Positions 35,035 to 47,600 of a DNA stretch of 64,000 nucleotides are shown piece after piece. The stretch lies in NCBI RefSeq assembly GCF_035083965.1, contig NC_089725.1:25801925-25865924 (forward strand), given 5' to 3'. The first letter of the stretch is position 1. Each line of letters opens with the position of its first letter. Below the pieces are notes generated by a model. That model had not been told where the DNA came from, ran no database searches, and worked only from the letters and a program-made list of their open reading frames with translations. The stretch comes from Branchiostoma lanceolatum. Its lineage: Eukaryota > Chordata > Leptocardii > Amphioxiformes > Branchiostomatidae. The translations under genes and the position numbers were made by a program.

Positions 35035-37441
35035 ATGGCTGCAGCACTGACAGCAGCGTGTGTGAGAAACAAGGTCAGTTTCATGGTTTAAAGACATGGT
35101 CTCTGGAGATTGTGACGGGTACAGTCACCGCATGCAGCAAGGTCTCATTTGTGTTTTGATAAAATGACCAGAATTTGGCGCCCACGCTAGTGGGTTATCT
35201 GAAATTCGAGTCAATTTATCACAGGCGTGAGAACGTGCACGTAACGTTGGTTACACGGTCATGGGTTTAGAGTTCAAGTGTGAAGCTAACGTTACGTGAT
35301 AAGTGCAGAGGAATCCTGTAACTTGCTTCATGCATGTAACTGTGGGAAAACTGATAGCTCCATAATAGGTGTTGGATGAAGGTAGTTAAGTGTTATCATT
35401 GAATTTAGTATCATCATTTAACGTTAATAACGTTATCCATCTCTTATGCACAACCTGGTGTGTGTGTGACAGGGCTTCACTAGCCTGCTGCTGTCCAAGA
35501 CCTCCAGACAGCTGCACACTGCACCGCCCAGACTACTGTGGGGATGGCTCAACACTGTCTTCAACAAGTAAGTTTGCAACATAAAGTTCACATGGTGCAA
35601 TATTACTAGTATACCTTGTCCCTTCAGATTCGTACATATACATGTTTAAGTCTATCAGACCAGCAAGTGCTTCTCTGTATTTTTATTCTGTATATGTATG
35701 TGAATAACACCACTAGGTTCCATCAAGGACATTGTCCTTTGCAATGTCCTTGGTACCATAGACACTTTGAAGGAGATACTCTTTGCATTTTGAGTTGTCA
35801 AGAACAACTTGGCTGCATAATAATGTTCCATGTTATGTCATTAGTATCATGTTCTCTGTACTCCTATCTTTTTTGTACCATCAGGGATGGTTCAAGGAAG
35901 TACAGTATGTAGAATGAGTACAAGTAGTGCATCGTTGTATCAAGCTGTAGCAATTAAGTGATTTGTTCCTTTTTGTAAAGGGTTGATGAAAAGCGGATTG
36001 AGCAGGTGGGTCCAGACCGTGCGGCAGCAGAGTGGCTGCTGAGGTGTGGTGCACATCTCAGGTTCAAGGACAGACCCTCCTGGCAGAGAGACTACAACAC
36101 CCTCCCCACAGGCCCCCCTCAGAAGTTTAAGATTGAGGAAATTGATGCCACAGACTCCGGTGTCATGCACATTGGATTTGAACATTTTAGTAAGTGCATC
36201 ATTTGCAATGTGACCTTCCACTTGTAATCAGTAAAATAGGTTTGCCCTAGCCCTTCTCCTTATCCATGTACACCTAAAAAGCCAGAGAGGGCTTTAGATA
36301 AATTTCATACATATAATTTAAACTTACTTGTGATGTATTTTACTTGATAGAATACAAAAGCTACATTTTGACCAAGTATACAGTTCTGTTCATGATGGTA
36401 CTTTCTAACATATGTTCCTGTACCTTTACCTAATGTGAATCAGTGGATGCATCTAGTATCAGCCACCTCCATGACTCCACCGCATTACATTTTCTAATAT
36501 CTCTATTATTGCCTCACATCTTAGCCTGGATGCCATCCTATTTCTACCGGGGCTCCTACACTTGCTACCCTAAAAGGAGCCCCGGTAGAAATAGGATGGC
36601 ACACAGGCTATCATATATACCCTGTTATCGAAAACCATTACTACAAATACTTATGATGGTTATTTGCTTGCAGGACATTTGAAGCATGTGAAGTCTTTGA
36701 CGCTGAACAGATGCATGTACATCACAGACGAGTGCATAGGGAAGCTGCACCTCCTGGCAGGTACACTGCAGCACCTGGAGGTGACCAGCTGTGGAAACGT
36801 CACCGACAAAGGGCTCCTTCAGCTTAAGGACCTGAGGTAGTTGGTGTTATGTGTTGGCTTTGGGGTAAAGGCCTATTCAATACTGACTTAGTATTGTGTT
36901 TGTGGTCAAGGTATATTCCATCATTACTTCTTCACTTAGGGGTGATAACTTTCCAAGAAGGGTAACATCTCCGTCATTGAACTAGGAAACTCACTTGAAA
37001 TGATGATTAGAAAATATGATGCCAGCCTCCATTGTGCTGGTAATGTGTGGTGTCACTGGTGTGTCAATCCAATTCATTGCAAAGCTTTTGTATCATACTT
37101 TTGCCATACTTTATGTCGTCTGGTTGTTGTCTAGGCTGACCCAGTGTAATGATTTGTCTGATTGTCAATTAATACAAATATTGTATAAAGTACAATTTTT
37201 GTGACCTCTTATATACTCAGGAACAGACCTACCATATGAGGAATGACATATGGTGAAGCACATCTCAATTGAACAATATGCTTATTCTTTTTGTGAATTA
37301 CTATTCTTTCCTTGTTGCTGTTACAGTTTGTTGGAGACTCTGAGATTGTTCGACCTACCAGCAGTGAAAGACAAGACCGGCACAGTCCATCTGCTAGAAA
37401 AATACCTGCCAAGCTGTCAAATAGATGCTGAGGGGATATGA
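35035..37441 (+). CDS. DMAC2L: DMAC2L / ATP synthase subunit s (coupling factor B), mitochondrial
   Basis: Exons 35035-35073, 35473-35567, 35981-36189, 36674-36836 and 37327-37441 give 206 aa, close to the human length of about 200-215. Diagnostic segments are WGWLNTVFNKVD, GPDRAAAEWLLRCGA, YNTLPTGPPQKFKIEEIDA, DATDSGVMHIGFEHF and LRR-type LEVTSCGNVTDKG. The start (MAAALTAACVRNK) and exon 2 are basic and hydroxylated, as expected for a mitochondrial presequence. The protein is a peripheral matrix-side factor linked to ATP synthase coupling. It is the closer of the two local paralogues to the vertebrate gene. Intron 3 contains a foldback element. Confidence 0.92.
36522..36610. mobile_element. 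89-bp foldback element in DMAC2L intron 3
   Basis: 35-bp arms (TAGCCTGGATGCCATCCTAT and onward to CCGGGGCTCC, inverted on the right with two changes) surround a 19-base loop. The arms are almost identical, so the insertion is probably recent. It is flanked by T/TA-type sequence. Class is unknown. Confidence 0.7.
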
Positions 37442-38097
37442 GAGAACGGTTCGAAGTGGATAACTAAGGATTGCAAGGCAAGGCCTGCCAAGGAGGCTCA
37501 GCCATTTCATGTTTTACCCATGCTGATTTGGTTCTGGGGGAACATACTACCAGTATTCCCCCTGAATGCAGCTCATTAGTAGTGACTGCAGGCCCCACCC
37601 TAATTTCTGTGTTCAGCCGTATTTGAATATGTCATGACAACTTCCAATATGTGGCAGTGGCAGGACTCATACTTCTAGTATATCTAGTGTGAGGATGTGT
37701 CTGCTCAAGACAATAGAATAATCAATAAGTGTGTAACGTGTCAGAGACCCCAGCAGCAGTATAAACAAATACTAGTACTGGATACTATGTAACACCAGAG
37801 GAAGATTCGTCAGCCTGTTAACAGCACAGTACAAACCTGAACCATATACAGGTCTGCTGAGAGTCTGTTTTTCTTGGCAACATGAGGCTGCATAGAAAGA
37901 CAGGGTACTTATTTTAAGGGAAGGTATATGCTGAAGAAATGTTTGTCTTTTTCTCACTTCAGGCTTCAGTCTAAAGCTGGAATTTAGTGTCCATCATTGT
38001 AATGCTTTATAAATTTTATATATTTTGCTGGATGTGTCAAAGTATATTGGAAGTTAAAATGTGGTTCAATCTCTGTGAAACCATATATGAAAATTTT

Positions 38098-38103
38098 AAT
38101 AAA
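38098..38103 (+). terminator. Poly(A) signal, probable for DMAC2L
   Basis: AATAAA lies 657 bp after the DMAC2L stop and 270 bp before the convergent DMAC2 stop. The intervening sequence is AT-rich and non-coding, consistent with a 3' UTR. Confidence 0.5.
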
Positions 38104-38375
38104 GGCAACATGTGGTTGACAACAATTTAATGTGCATCTTTTGATTTCAATAAAAATTCCAACACATAATCATACTTTACAATAGCCTTCACTCTTACAC
38201 AATTTGTCTATAGATAAAGGCAGAACAAAGATTATTTTGATGTCTTCAATATACACTATCATAAATCTGATACATATATAACATTCAATTGTGATGCAAC
38301 AAAAGCTTCAGATGTCTTATTCACCACTTGATATTCCTTACTCTACACCCCAAAGGATTCCAAACTGAAATGTAT

Positions 38376-40902
38376 CTAAGCTGCAGCTGTAGATGTAGCC
38401 TCTTGCTGTTGTTTTCCTTCTTCTTTTTCTTCCACTTTTTCTGTTGGCTTGTCCAGAAGTTTCACATCCTTGTTTTCCAAGGCTGAGAGGTCCATCTTGA
38501 TGCCCAACTTCGCTGCCTTCTCCACGTAGTCCACACCCTCAAACTTGCACCATGGCATTACCTCCTCCATCATCAGCGCTACCAGTTCCTTGTACTTCAC
38601 ATTGGGCATTTCTTCCATCTTAACAACCTGCAGACTCCTGCAAATATGAAGGAAGACAATGAGTATGTGTGGATGGTTTGTTTTTTAATTCAAACATGTA
38701 CTTTCCTGTTCTTCAAATTACTTCTTGTGTTGTTAATCGAACTGAGAATACACTCTATTTTAATGCTATTAATGGACTACTTATTCACTGAATACCTGAG
38801 CCAAGTTACTTTATACTTGGTATAACTTGCCTGACATTGTGCAGAGATGAGAGACCTCTCTCAGTGACAAGGGGACACCTGCTGATATCCAGATAAACAA
38901 GTTTCCCACTGAACTCGTGCAGCTTCGACAGGCAGAAGTCGTCTACATGGGGACAGTCTGCAAGCCTCAACTCTATCATGTCATCCAACAGTTCTGTAAG
39001 TGATGGGAAAAATTGCATAAGTGTTTGAACAGTGTAATTTAGCATACCGGTATCAAAGACTGGAGGAATTCTTAGTAGATGTCTGGACCTACAGCAGCAC
39101 TAAGGCATGAGTAAAGCACATTGTACAAAAGCAATATCATTCATTTCTCAGTATCAACAATATTTCTGCCAAAGTTAAGTGGAATAGAAATAAAAGAAAC
39201 TACGGAAGATAACTTTTGTCAGTACTGGTTCTTCTACTAGTACTGAATACTGTTGTCGAAAATAACAGCAATGCTACAAGTTGCACCAGAAGTACATTGA
39301 AGTATACCTGAAGTGGAGACCCCCAACAGGATCTTTACAACTATGATTTGAAGGAGAGAAGGAAGGATGGAAGAAAGAAATGATGGAAGGAAGCTGAGCT
39401 GGCTGAGCTTCAAGTTCAAGGTGAATATTCAAGGTGATTATACTGTCTACACACCAAGGTTGGATAGCCCGTTGTAAGAAATGTCCGTCCCACTGAGGTC
39501 CACTGCCTCCACAGTCTCCTCCATCTGCTGTCTGACAGGGAACTTCCTGTGGCTGCCTCTGTACCACTCCTCCTGGTTCTTGTAGCGGACCGCTCCCCGC
39601 AGCTGTAGCACCCACAGGGCCACTGCAATCTCTGTGTTGAAGTTTGTAATGTACCAGGAAGTCAGGCTGGAAAAAGAAATTTTGATTTTAATGTGGCAAA
39701 ACAGCACGTTTTGTTTTGAAGTGGCACTGGAATAACCTAGGAATTGTAGCATTGGAAAATTCTGAATGATCAGTTTTACAGAAAACTTATTATCTTTATG
39801 GCATAATTAAGAAATTAGTTGTCTTGCTGACTTGGCAGTTGTGGGGGTTGTGTAATAGTAACTAACATGTTTCATCTTTTTGTCTTGCTGTATACTTAAT
39901 AGCATATAAAATCAAGTTCCACAGTCAAACTCATAACTAAAAAGTTCTCACCTGTTTCTTAAGAGCAGCCTACGGCCATCTTGCACAAGCTTCATCTCAA
40001 ACCAATAATGAAGTTCATAAAATGTTCTCTTGAACCACTTCACAAAGTGTTCCCAGTCTTCTTTAAGTGTCGTCCTCCTTCCATCAAAAGGTCTCTCTGG
40101 CACTTCCCGCCTTCTCTCAGCAAGTTGAGATGGAGTCATGAATGGTGTTAGATGACTCGTCTCATTTTCCCTAGGAGTTGCTGTCACGTTGTATTTCTCA
40201 GTTTCGCTGTAGTCCACACCAAACCTCTTTGCCAGTGCTTTCATCTCCCTGTCACTTCCTGGTGCTGTGGAATCTTGTGGTTCTGAGCCATGGATGGGTA
40301 AGTTTGAAACTGACACATCTGAAATGTCTCCACTCGGTCCAAATCCTCCTGATGATGAGGGTTTTGTGGTACCCTGTGCAGACAGGCGCGAAGATGTTCT
40401 ATACAATAAGTTGGTTGCATGGTTGATTTGGAAGATGCTAGTGCACTGTAGAAGCTGAAAATGAAATTTAAGTAGAGGTAACGTTAAATGTTATAGTAAA
40501 TGAAACTGCAATATAAATGCCCAGCAGTAATAAAAATACATTATATATCTAAATAAGTTTCATAAACAAATTGTTTCCATAAATGTCATCTAATTCTTAT
40601 TCTACTCTGATCTTGGTGGTTGGGAGTGACAATTTTGACACCGAAATTCAGTCATGATGCAAATTATTATCATCATCACGAACAAAAAAAAATCATTATC
40701 ATCATCACGTGAGATCACTCTAATTTCGGGCATTTCTGTTAGTTTGACACAATTTACCACCTTTAAATAATTGGGGCATTAGAAGCAGAGTTATACACTT
40801 CGTGCCATACAAGGCTACACACAATTTACGGGTGGTTTTAATTGTTGAGACAAGTTTTTCTACTGTACCACTCACCTTACTGAGACCTGCCGGCCATGCC
40901 AT
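38376..40902 (-). CDS. DMAC2: DMAC2 / ATP5SL-like complex I distal-arm assembly protein
   Basis: Exons 40876-40902, 39952-40454, 39455-39666, 38831-38993 and 38376-38637 give 388 aa. The N-terminal half (exon 2) is long, Ser/Pro-rich and variable. It ends in EDWEHFVKWFKRTFYELHYW. Exon 3 holds VALWVLQLRGAVRYKNQEEW and VEAVDLSGTDISYNGL, and exon 4 holds LRLADCPHVDDFCLSKL and LDISRCPLVTERGLSSL (LRRs). The tail is Glu/Lys-rich. The LRR architecture and intron phases parallel DMAC2L. Vertebrate DMAC2 assists assembly of the distal membrane arm of complex I in mitochondria. The intron after exon 4 appears to use a GC donor (CAG|GCAAGT). At 388 aa it is longer than human DMAC2 (about 257), owing to exon 2. 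Confidence 0.8.
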
Positions 40903-41138
40903 GATTGACCTTTGCCATATCATACCGAACCTCAGAGAGAGGCTTCCTGTCATTGGTTACTTAATTCAACGATCGACCAATCAGTGACCGGTGTTTCTAT
41001 TCAGACGAATCAGAGATTGTCTTTCTGCCATCGTCAGTACAGCTACCCGGCCGCCATTTTGCGGGTACAAGATTTTTCCAGGTCGAAGAGGAAGAGTTGC
41101 TGCGTTTTGTGCCCGAAGCCAAGGAAAGAAACGACGAA
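40903..41138. promoter_or_regulatory. Bidirectional promoter between DMAC2 and COX7A
   Basis: 236 bp separate the two start codons. GGCCGCCATTTTGCGG at about 41049 is a good YY1-like match (inverse of AAAATGGCGGCC). ACCAATCAGTGA at 40977 gives a CCAAT-box-like element. Both features are common in promoters of nuclear-encoded mitochondrial genes. Confidence 0.5.
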
Positions 41139-42666
41139 ATGAATAGAGTACTGGTAGGTGTTTCACTCAACCCTTTCAAGGCTTACGCATGATAACTGTG
41201 GTTTCTTGGGGTTGTTTTTAACGGAAAATATGACACTGAAAATAGAGATGACCTTCAGATGTTTAACCACTAGCCTAGGCACTATGCAGTACTGTGACTC
41301 GTACTGTAGGCTGTTTCTTCAACCTTCATAATTTTCCTCGCATGGATTTTAAACCTACTTGATGCACGTTAGTGTCGACGTGAAGAGTAGATATGCTCAA
41401 GTTGCAAGAAAATACTGATAAGCAATCATTACTCAATTATTTGTTTAAATTATGGGAAAAGAGGAAGTATTTTTGGTTACTCCGTGGCATCTTTTTCGTA
41501 ACTGATTTTTGTGTGTGTAGAAACGAGAGCGAAAATGTGTTTGATGACACTAGAATGTGAAATTATAACTAATGTAAGGTGTTCCACAACGTCACCATTT
41601 TGCTGTATGATTCGTTGCTGACATGTTACGGTCGCAATGACGTCAGGACATTGACTTTCACATCAGTACCTGTCCACATGATGCGAATTAGTGTGATGTA
41701 GATTCCGCTGCATTTGACTGGGTTTGAGTAGTGAAAAACTTTGGGAAGATTGTACCATATCCACATGTTAGTGTAACTTGCCAGTTATCATTTTATGAAC
41801 CTCTGATCTTTCATATTGAATTGACGTGGTTTTATTCTAAGCTTATCATGTGTCATGAGAACAGAAATGTCATACATCAAGGAGGTTATATATAACCTCC
41901 TTGCATACATGATCTAATGTTCTACACTTATGTCGCTATCTCAGGCGGCGAGATCGCTTGTCCAGAGAGCAGGCTTTTCCACATCCACCAGAAAAGCTCT
42001 GGACAACAAAGTTCTGGAGAAGCAGAAAATCATGCAGGTATGTAGATTCACAAAGTTAAAACCATTGGTTTATGCTCAGGGTTGTTACAATTCCAAGATT
42101 GGGAAGGGTTGAAAACATTTGTTGTCAAACCAGTGACGTGTGACTGCTTCTCTCCCAATCTAAATATTTATTTTGAAAAATAGATAATCTTTGCCCATTT
42201 ATGCCCAACCCTGGACTTGAGTAGTCTATAGTACTATAAGGGAAAGTCCTTGGCTGCAGAGCAAAGATTGTACCAGATGTGCAGTAGCAAGTTACATAAT
42301 TAGGCTTGTTCACCATTCTGAGTACGCATGTATGTAGCAACATGTACTGTTAGGTACTAATATGTCAAAGGCAACATGCGTAACCTTGCGTATGTGTACT
42401 TGGAATGGTAAACAAGCTTATAAAAAGCAAGAAAATGCCCCAACTTTCTTACAAGCATTTCAGAAAGGTTTTATTAGCTCTTGGAACAAAAGGGTGATTG
42501 CTGACTTATTTGTTCTTTACAGGCGCCCAGTGGGGAGATGGTTTACCTGAAGGGTGGATCAACTGACAAGATGTATTACCGCACTACCATGGGGCTCGTC
42601 ATCTTTGGCGTGGGCTACTCTATCTTCAGCCTCCTGGCAGCTTGCCTGCCGAAGAAGTCAGATTAA
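41139..42666 (+). CDS. COX7A: Cytochrome c oxidase subunit 7A, mitochondrial
   Basis: Exons 41139-41153, 41945-42037 and 42523-42666 give 83 aa, the usual length of COX7A precursors. The presequence MNRVLAARSLVQRAGFSTST is basic and hydroxylated with no acids. The mature part begins near NKVLEKQKIMQ, which corresponds to the family NKVPEKQK. It continues with MVYLKGGSTDKMYYRTTMGL and a single membrane helix (LVIFGVGYSIFSLLAACLP), ending in PKKSD. COX7A is a one-helix subunit of complex IV that contributes to dimer and supercomplex contacts in the inner membrane. Whether it matches 7A1 or 7A2 cannot be told. The short first exon encodes only five residues but joins in frame. Confidence 0.93.
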
Positions 42667-42906
42667 CAAGCAGCAGCGACCAGAGTGCGCTCTTCAGTTT
42701 TGTTTTCCCTCTGTAGATTGTAAAGCTGCTCAACAGTTTTGTGTTGGAGACTGGCTTGTAATCTGTATCATCACACACCGATTCCACTAACTGCTGGTAG
42801 TCTCATGACATACCATGACATCATGTACCGGGCCTGTCATATTGCACCAAATCAGATACATTATGTATGTGTAAAATATTTGTCCTTGCTGGAAATGAAG
42901 GAATGA

Positions 42907-42912
42907 AATAAA
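42907..42912 (+). terminator. Poly(A) signal of COX7A
   Basis: AATAAA lies 241 bp downstream of the stop codon and is followed by a GT-rich stretch (TAGTTGTCCTTGTC). Confidence 0.75.
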
Positions 42913-43922
42913 TGATAGTAAAGTAGTTGTCCTTGTCATCTTTTATTAATAACTTTATACATTCCTGCTCAATTGGGCAATGTGATGATGATGGATTCTC
43001 CTGTCAGTTCGACAGATGAGTTGCTGCTCAATCGGGCAAAGTACATAAACAGTTTAAGACCACCAATCTGTGGTGTGGTGGCGTTTACACATGAAAAAAG
43101 GGCCACGTGTATAAAGTGCCAACATCAATTTGGCTTGACATATGGTACATCTGGTGGGAACTGCAATGAAATTTAAACAGCACAGCAAAGGTTCAAAAGC
43201 CCTATTGAAACCATCTTGATTGTTTACATTGCGAAGCATGTATATACATGCTAGTCTCTACTAGACTCCTCAGGTTGCTGGAAAAATAGGTCAAGTTTAA
43301 TTTGCTGGAGGAGTTAGCTGGCCATGTATTTGCAATTAACAAATTGATGAGTTGCAAATGTGTAACTATCTGGCTAACTCTTCTTGCAAATTATTCTGCC
43401 TAGTTGGTTAATCTTTACAGTAACTATTTTTATGGCAACCTAGGCAGTCTGGTAGAGAATGTGTACATATACATGCACTGCTTGTGAGCCAACATGACAG
43501 CTGTCATATGACAGATATCATATTACATGGTGGACGTGGACATCTGCACCTACTGCAGATAAATCATATCCATGCTTCAACATGTCTATGTACTTGACAG
43601 TGTGACAGTTGACCTTAGTGTATCATTTGCACAACTACCATTTCATATACACTGTCTTTCTTCATTTCGTTGACATATCAATAATTAAGACACATATGTC
43701 ATTGGAAATGTTACTTTAGCCATATATCAATTCCGAAAGTGGCAAGTGGGGCGAATACTGAATTGGCACAGGTCTCCAAGTCCGCCACGACCCCTTGCAA
43801 GTCACATGTGCACTGCACGCAAAGTTTTCATAGCTTTTCCTTCGTATTGGCGTGTTGATCACAACTGCCTTGTCTGCAGTGGTTACCCTCAATCCTTTCA
43901 ATAGATATTACACTCCTCCCAG
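42913..43922. other. Intergenic region with a small MITE
   Basis: No gene is recognised. A 202-bp element at 43256-43457 has 19-bp imperfect inverted ends (CTCTACTAGACTCCTCAGG versus the inverse of CCTAGGCAGTCTGGTAGAG) and an internal inverted stretch around TATTTGCAATTAAC. Confidence 0.5.
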
Positions 43923-44177
43923 CTACTTTTGTGGCTGGAAAAGACCAATACCAGACCAAAGGAAATCCCTTTGTTCTTCGCCGCTCAGCTCATAAATACG
44001 TAATGGCCCGGTGCTTGTCTGGCCGCTCAAGTGGCGTCCAGTCACCTGTTCCTCACCATAGCAACGAAAGTTTACCCGGCTTTGTGTCATAGGCTGCACG
44101 AGAATGGCGGAGTCGACTCCCCTTTCGGGAACAGGCGGCGTATCTTTTACCTTCAGTGAATTGAGCACGGTGACCAT
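43923..44177 (-). CDS. Candidate divergent ORF upstream of ANKEF1
   Basis: An 84-codon frame begins MVTVLNSLKVKDTPPVPERG and has normal, not low-complexity, composition. A possible donor (TATG|GTGAGG at about 44057) would make it a first exon of about 40 residues. It starts 453 bp from the ANKEF1 start on the opposite strand. No family is recognised and no following exon was found before COX7A. It may be chance in GC-richer promoter DNA. Confidence 0.2.
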   Translation of the reverse strand: MVTVLNSLKVKDTPPVPERGVDSAILVQPMTQSRVNFRCYGEEQVTGRHLSGQTSTGPLRIYELSGEEQRDFLWSGIGLFQPQK

Positions 44178-44630
44178 TTGATTGTGTTATCGGTCGACTC
44201 CGATCCCGTATCCACCCAGCGGCGGGAGGGACACCTGTTCTCGGCCAGGGGGGCCAAAGAAGCAGGAGGGCTCGTACGCGGCTGGGAGTTTTCCCCTACG
44301 GACCGGCCTGTGGGCGAGCATGCCATCACACTCCGCTTAAGTCAACGTTGCCTTGCTCGCGGGTTATGTTTGTCCGGTTTGTTGTCTGTCCTGAATAGGC
44401 CACCAACGGTTGATGTGCGCTGTCTCTTGGACGAATCTTCCACCATATATTTTCACTGTGTTTTCAGACCGTTTTATGTTGAACTTCGAAGGTATGGAGT
44501 AACCGTATTGAATGAGTCTGTTGCGCACAAGTGTTGTTACCGAGTGCCCATTGTAACGTAACCAAGTCGACAGAACACTTCCTGGTTAATGTAAGAGTTG
44601 GCGCGGCGCGGTCCCCACAGCGACACCAGG
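44178..44630 (+). promoter_or_regulatory. GC-rich ANKEF1 promoter/5' region
   Basis: This region is GC- and CpG-rich compared with its surroundings, and contains runs such as GGCGGGAGGG and GCGCGGCGCGG immediately before the start codon. This fits a CpG-island-like promoter. The open frame at 44178-44561 has no recognisable features. Confidence 0.35.
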
Positions 44631-47600
44631 ATGCCGGTCGCCACGACGCGACTAGAACAGCTGCAGATCATCAAGCTGCTGCAGTGTGTGAGGCTGGAGG
44701 ATCGCCCACAGATAGAGAAGATGACCATACAGGGCATCCCCTCCCTCATCAACTACAGCGAGCCGAACCAGGGGGAGTCCGTGCTACACCTGGCGGCCGT
44801 CACCAACAACGACGAGCTGGTGAGGTTCCTTCTCGGACTGGGAGCTCACCCCAACGTGCAGGACTTCGAGGGCAGGACACCCGTCATGAGAGCCGCCGAG
44901 TTCGGGCATGACACCACCATGGAGGTTCTAGCCAAGGCCGGCGCCGATATGAAGATCGTGGACAAAAACGGGAGAGGTGAGTTGTTGGAAAATTTAAGCC
45001 CTGCTTACATTATCGATTTTGCGTATAACATGGTATTAGTACATCGTAGATTCAAAACATCATGCCACTAGCAACAATATACTAAATGTTCAGAGAAATG
45101 AGAATTGTAAGAGGCTTACCTAACGCAGTTGTCTATCATGTTTCAAATGATTTTCAACATTCCTTGGTGAACTTAAGTCGAGAGTGTTGAATTTGGGGTT
45201 ATGTCGGAATAATACGTCCGACATTGGACATACAAGTCGGCTCTTACTGAGCGCCTTAGTCTAATAATACTGGGGATTGATACTATCAATTTTAGCAAAT
45301 TTTCTTTGCTGGCCGACACAATTTGTTACAAAATGGTGTGTTATCATGTAAAGTATGGCCTGCCCTTTGGGACCGACACACCCCCAGACACCTGTTGCGT
45401 AGACCAACCTGTTGGGTAGCCGCGACTATAGCAGATGGCTGGTCGGGCGCTTAGGTCACCCACAGGCAGAAAGTTTTAGACCCCAGAAAAATCTATTGCT
45501 TTATGATTTTCGGTTATCACAGTTTGTTCATTGGGTCATGAGATTGTATGGTGTTATACAAATGTTTACAAAAAAAAACTACAACCTTTTGCCAGGTATA
45601 GTGTGCTGGTAGTGTCTGTCGCAATTCACATGTGCTGGGTGTGGACACAGTCATAAAATCTATGGTGCCAATAAGGGGACAAATTGCATCTACACACATG
45701 CATGTAATTGCATTGAAGGAATAATTGATGCCTCCTTTGATGTTAGACCCAGTAAAGTGTAAATGTAGTCATGAACAGGGCATGACTTGGTTGAATAACT
45801 GTTGTTGTGCATTTGCTATAGAACTAGGCTGTTTTTTTACAACCTTCACTACAGCCAATGATGTTCTTGCATCCCTGGACAGGTTCTGTCTGTGCATGGA
45901 GTACTTTGTTCTATAGTGTAGCCTGTAGAAGGAAATAGGTCATGAAACAATTTTGATCCCCTTGCCACTTACAACTGATATCCCCTATTGTAGGCAGGGG
46001 GTGAGTAGACAGCCAGATACAGTATACCCGTGCTATATACACTCCAGAAAAGGTTTTATGTGGCTTTTGTGTGCTGCCCTTGTCCCTCACTGATAGAGTT
46101 TCTACCTGCGGCTATATTTAACCTACTCAGCAAAAGACCTCAAATACCATGCACAAATCCGAATGTTGAAAGATGACAAAGGAAATGGGACAGCCTTCTT
46201 TGATTCAGAGAAAATCTCTGACTAATTACATCAAGAATCAATAATTCAAGAGGAGTGCTAGCAAAATGGCCGTTTAACATTAAAGAAAACACAGACATGA
46301 TAGAAGGGAACGTCTGTTTACTGGTCCCATTGTTCCCCTGTCAATACATGTTGTCAAAATATTTTTGTAGTGATGTATTGCAAAGCCTCGACTATACCCA
46401 ATACTTCATATTTTGGGGTAGTAAACAGAGTGGCTTCTACAGAACGCCTCCCTCTTGAAGGAACACACACTATTTAGTGTTAACTCAGGGAGAAAGGAAA
46501 ACTATGGACAGTATCAACTTCTTGTGTTTTGTGACAACAGTGAACAGTCTTTAATACCGTCAGAAGAGGGCGGCTTGAGCATTCGAAGGACACCCTGAGT
46601 GAGCATTATGGAGTATACAAAGGCCACAAGGACATCTAACATGGAGATAAGAAGGGTATCAAAAACTTGCTCAACCTTGAAGGAAGTCTTTTTTATTCCT
46701 CCAAGGTTCGACACTTCCTCTAAGCCCCTTTGTGGGGTACAGGGGCTCCAGTTACCTAATCTACACTGGAGCACACAAAGATGTACAAGTCATTAAAAAA
46801 GGCTTGAACCTGAACCTTCCAGGCAGCTCTTCTATGTGCCTACTCTTTCAACGTAGTCAAACAACAAAGTCTGCCTGCTTTCACGGGGCTGAAAACGTTT
46901 TTTCACTGTAACTCAGCAGAGTGGTGTTTATTGTTGCTAAACACAACACTGATCAAATGGAGTAAGAATCTCTGGACTGTGTTCTATACAACTGATAAGA
47001 AAAGAAGTACTCAAAGTCAGCCATTCAGAGTTTTCCTTGCATCTAGGAAGAATAGTACATTCCCCTACCACTACCACTACATATTGTTCTTGTCTAATGT
47101 TTCAACTTGCTTAAAACTTTTGGGTGGGATGTTCACTTAGGTAATAACAGGGCAAGGGAGTTTGTAAAGCTGTTATCTTGGAAAAAGTCACCCATGAAAT
47201 CGGTCGATTCAAGGGACCTGAAAATTGAAACCTGTGGCTCTGAACCGATTTCATGCAGCACGAGTCCTAAGGGAGCATGAAATATTGTGTGGTGACTGTT
47301 GAAAGGTAACCATGGCTGCAAGCGGACACACTTGCTTTTCACATTCCTTCACGACTCAGTGTTGATGTATGTTGTGCAAGGTTCGCAGTAACTGGAAAAA
47401 ATGGAATGTAGAGATGATCAGTGTGAAACTACACTATTATCATAGTTTAATATAAAGGATATCATATGAACATTTGCACATGAAGCTTTATTTCAGGATA
47501 CTAGCATTGGCAACAAAAACAAGCTTAGGTGTTAGATATCTTGGGTGTGTGACCTAAAACATTGTTTTAACAGTAGTTTTCTTCTGGAAGGTAGAGAAGC

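Noticed and set aside
44537-44911. 126-aa ORF overlapping ANKEF1 exon 1
   Set aside because: It is a different frame of a well-supported coding exon in GC-rich sequence.
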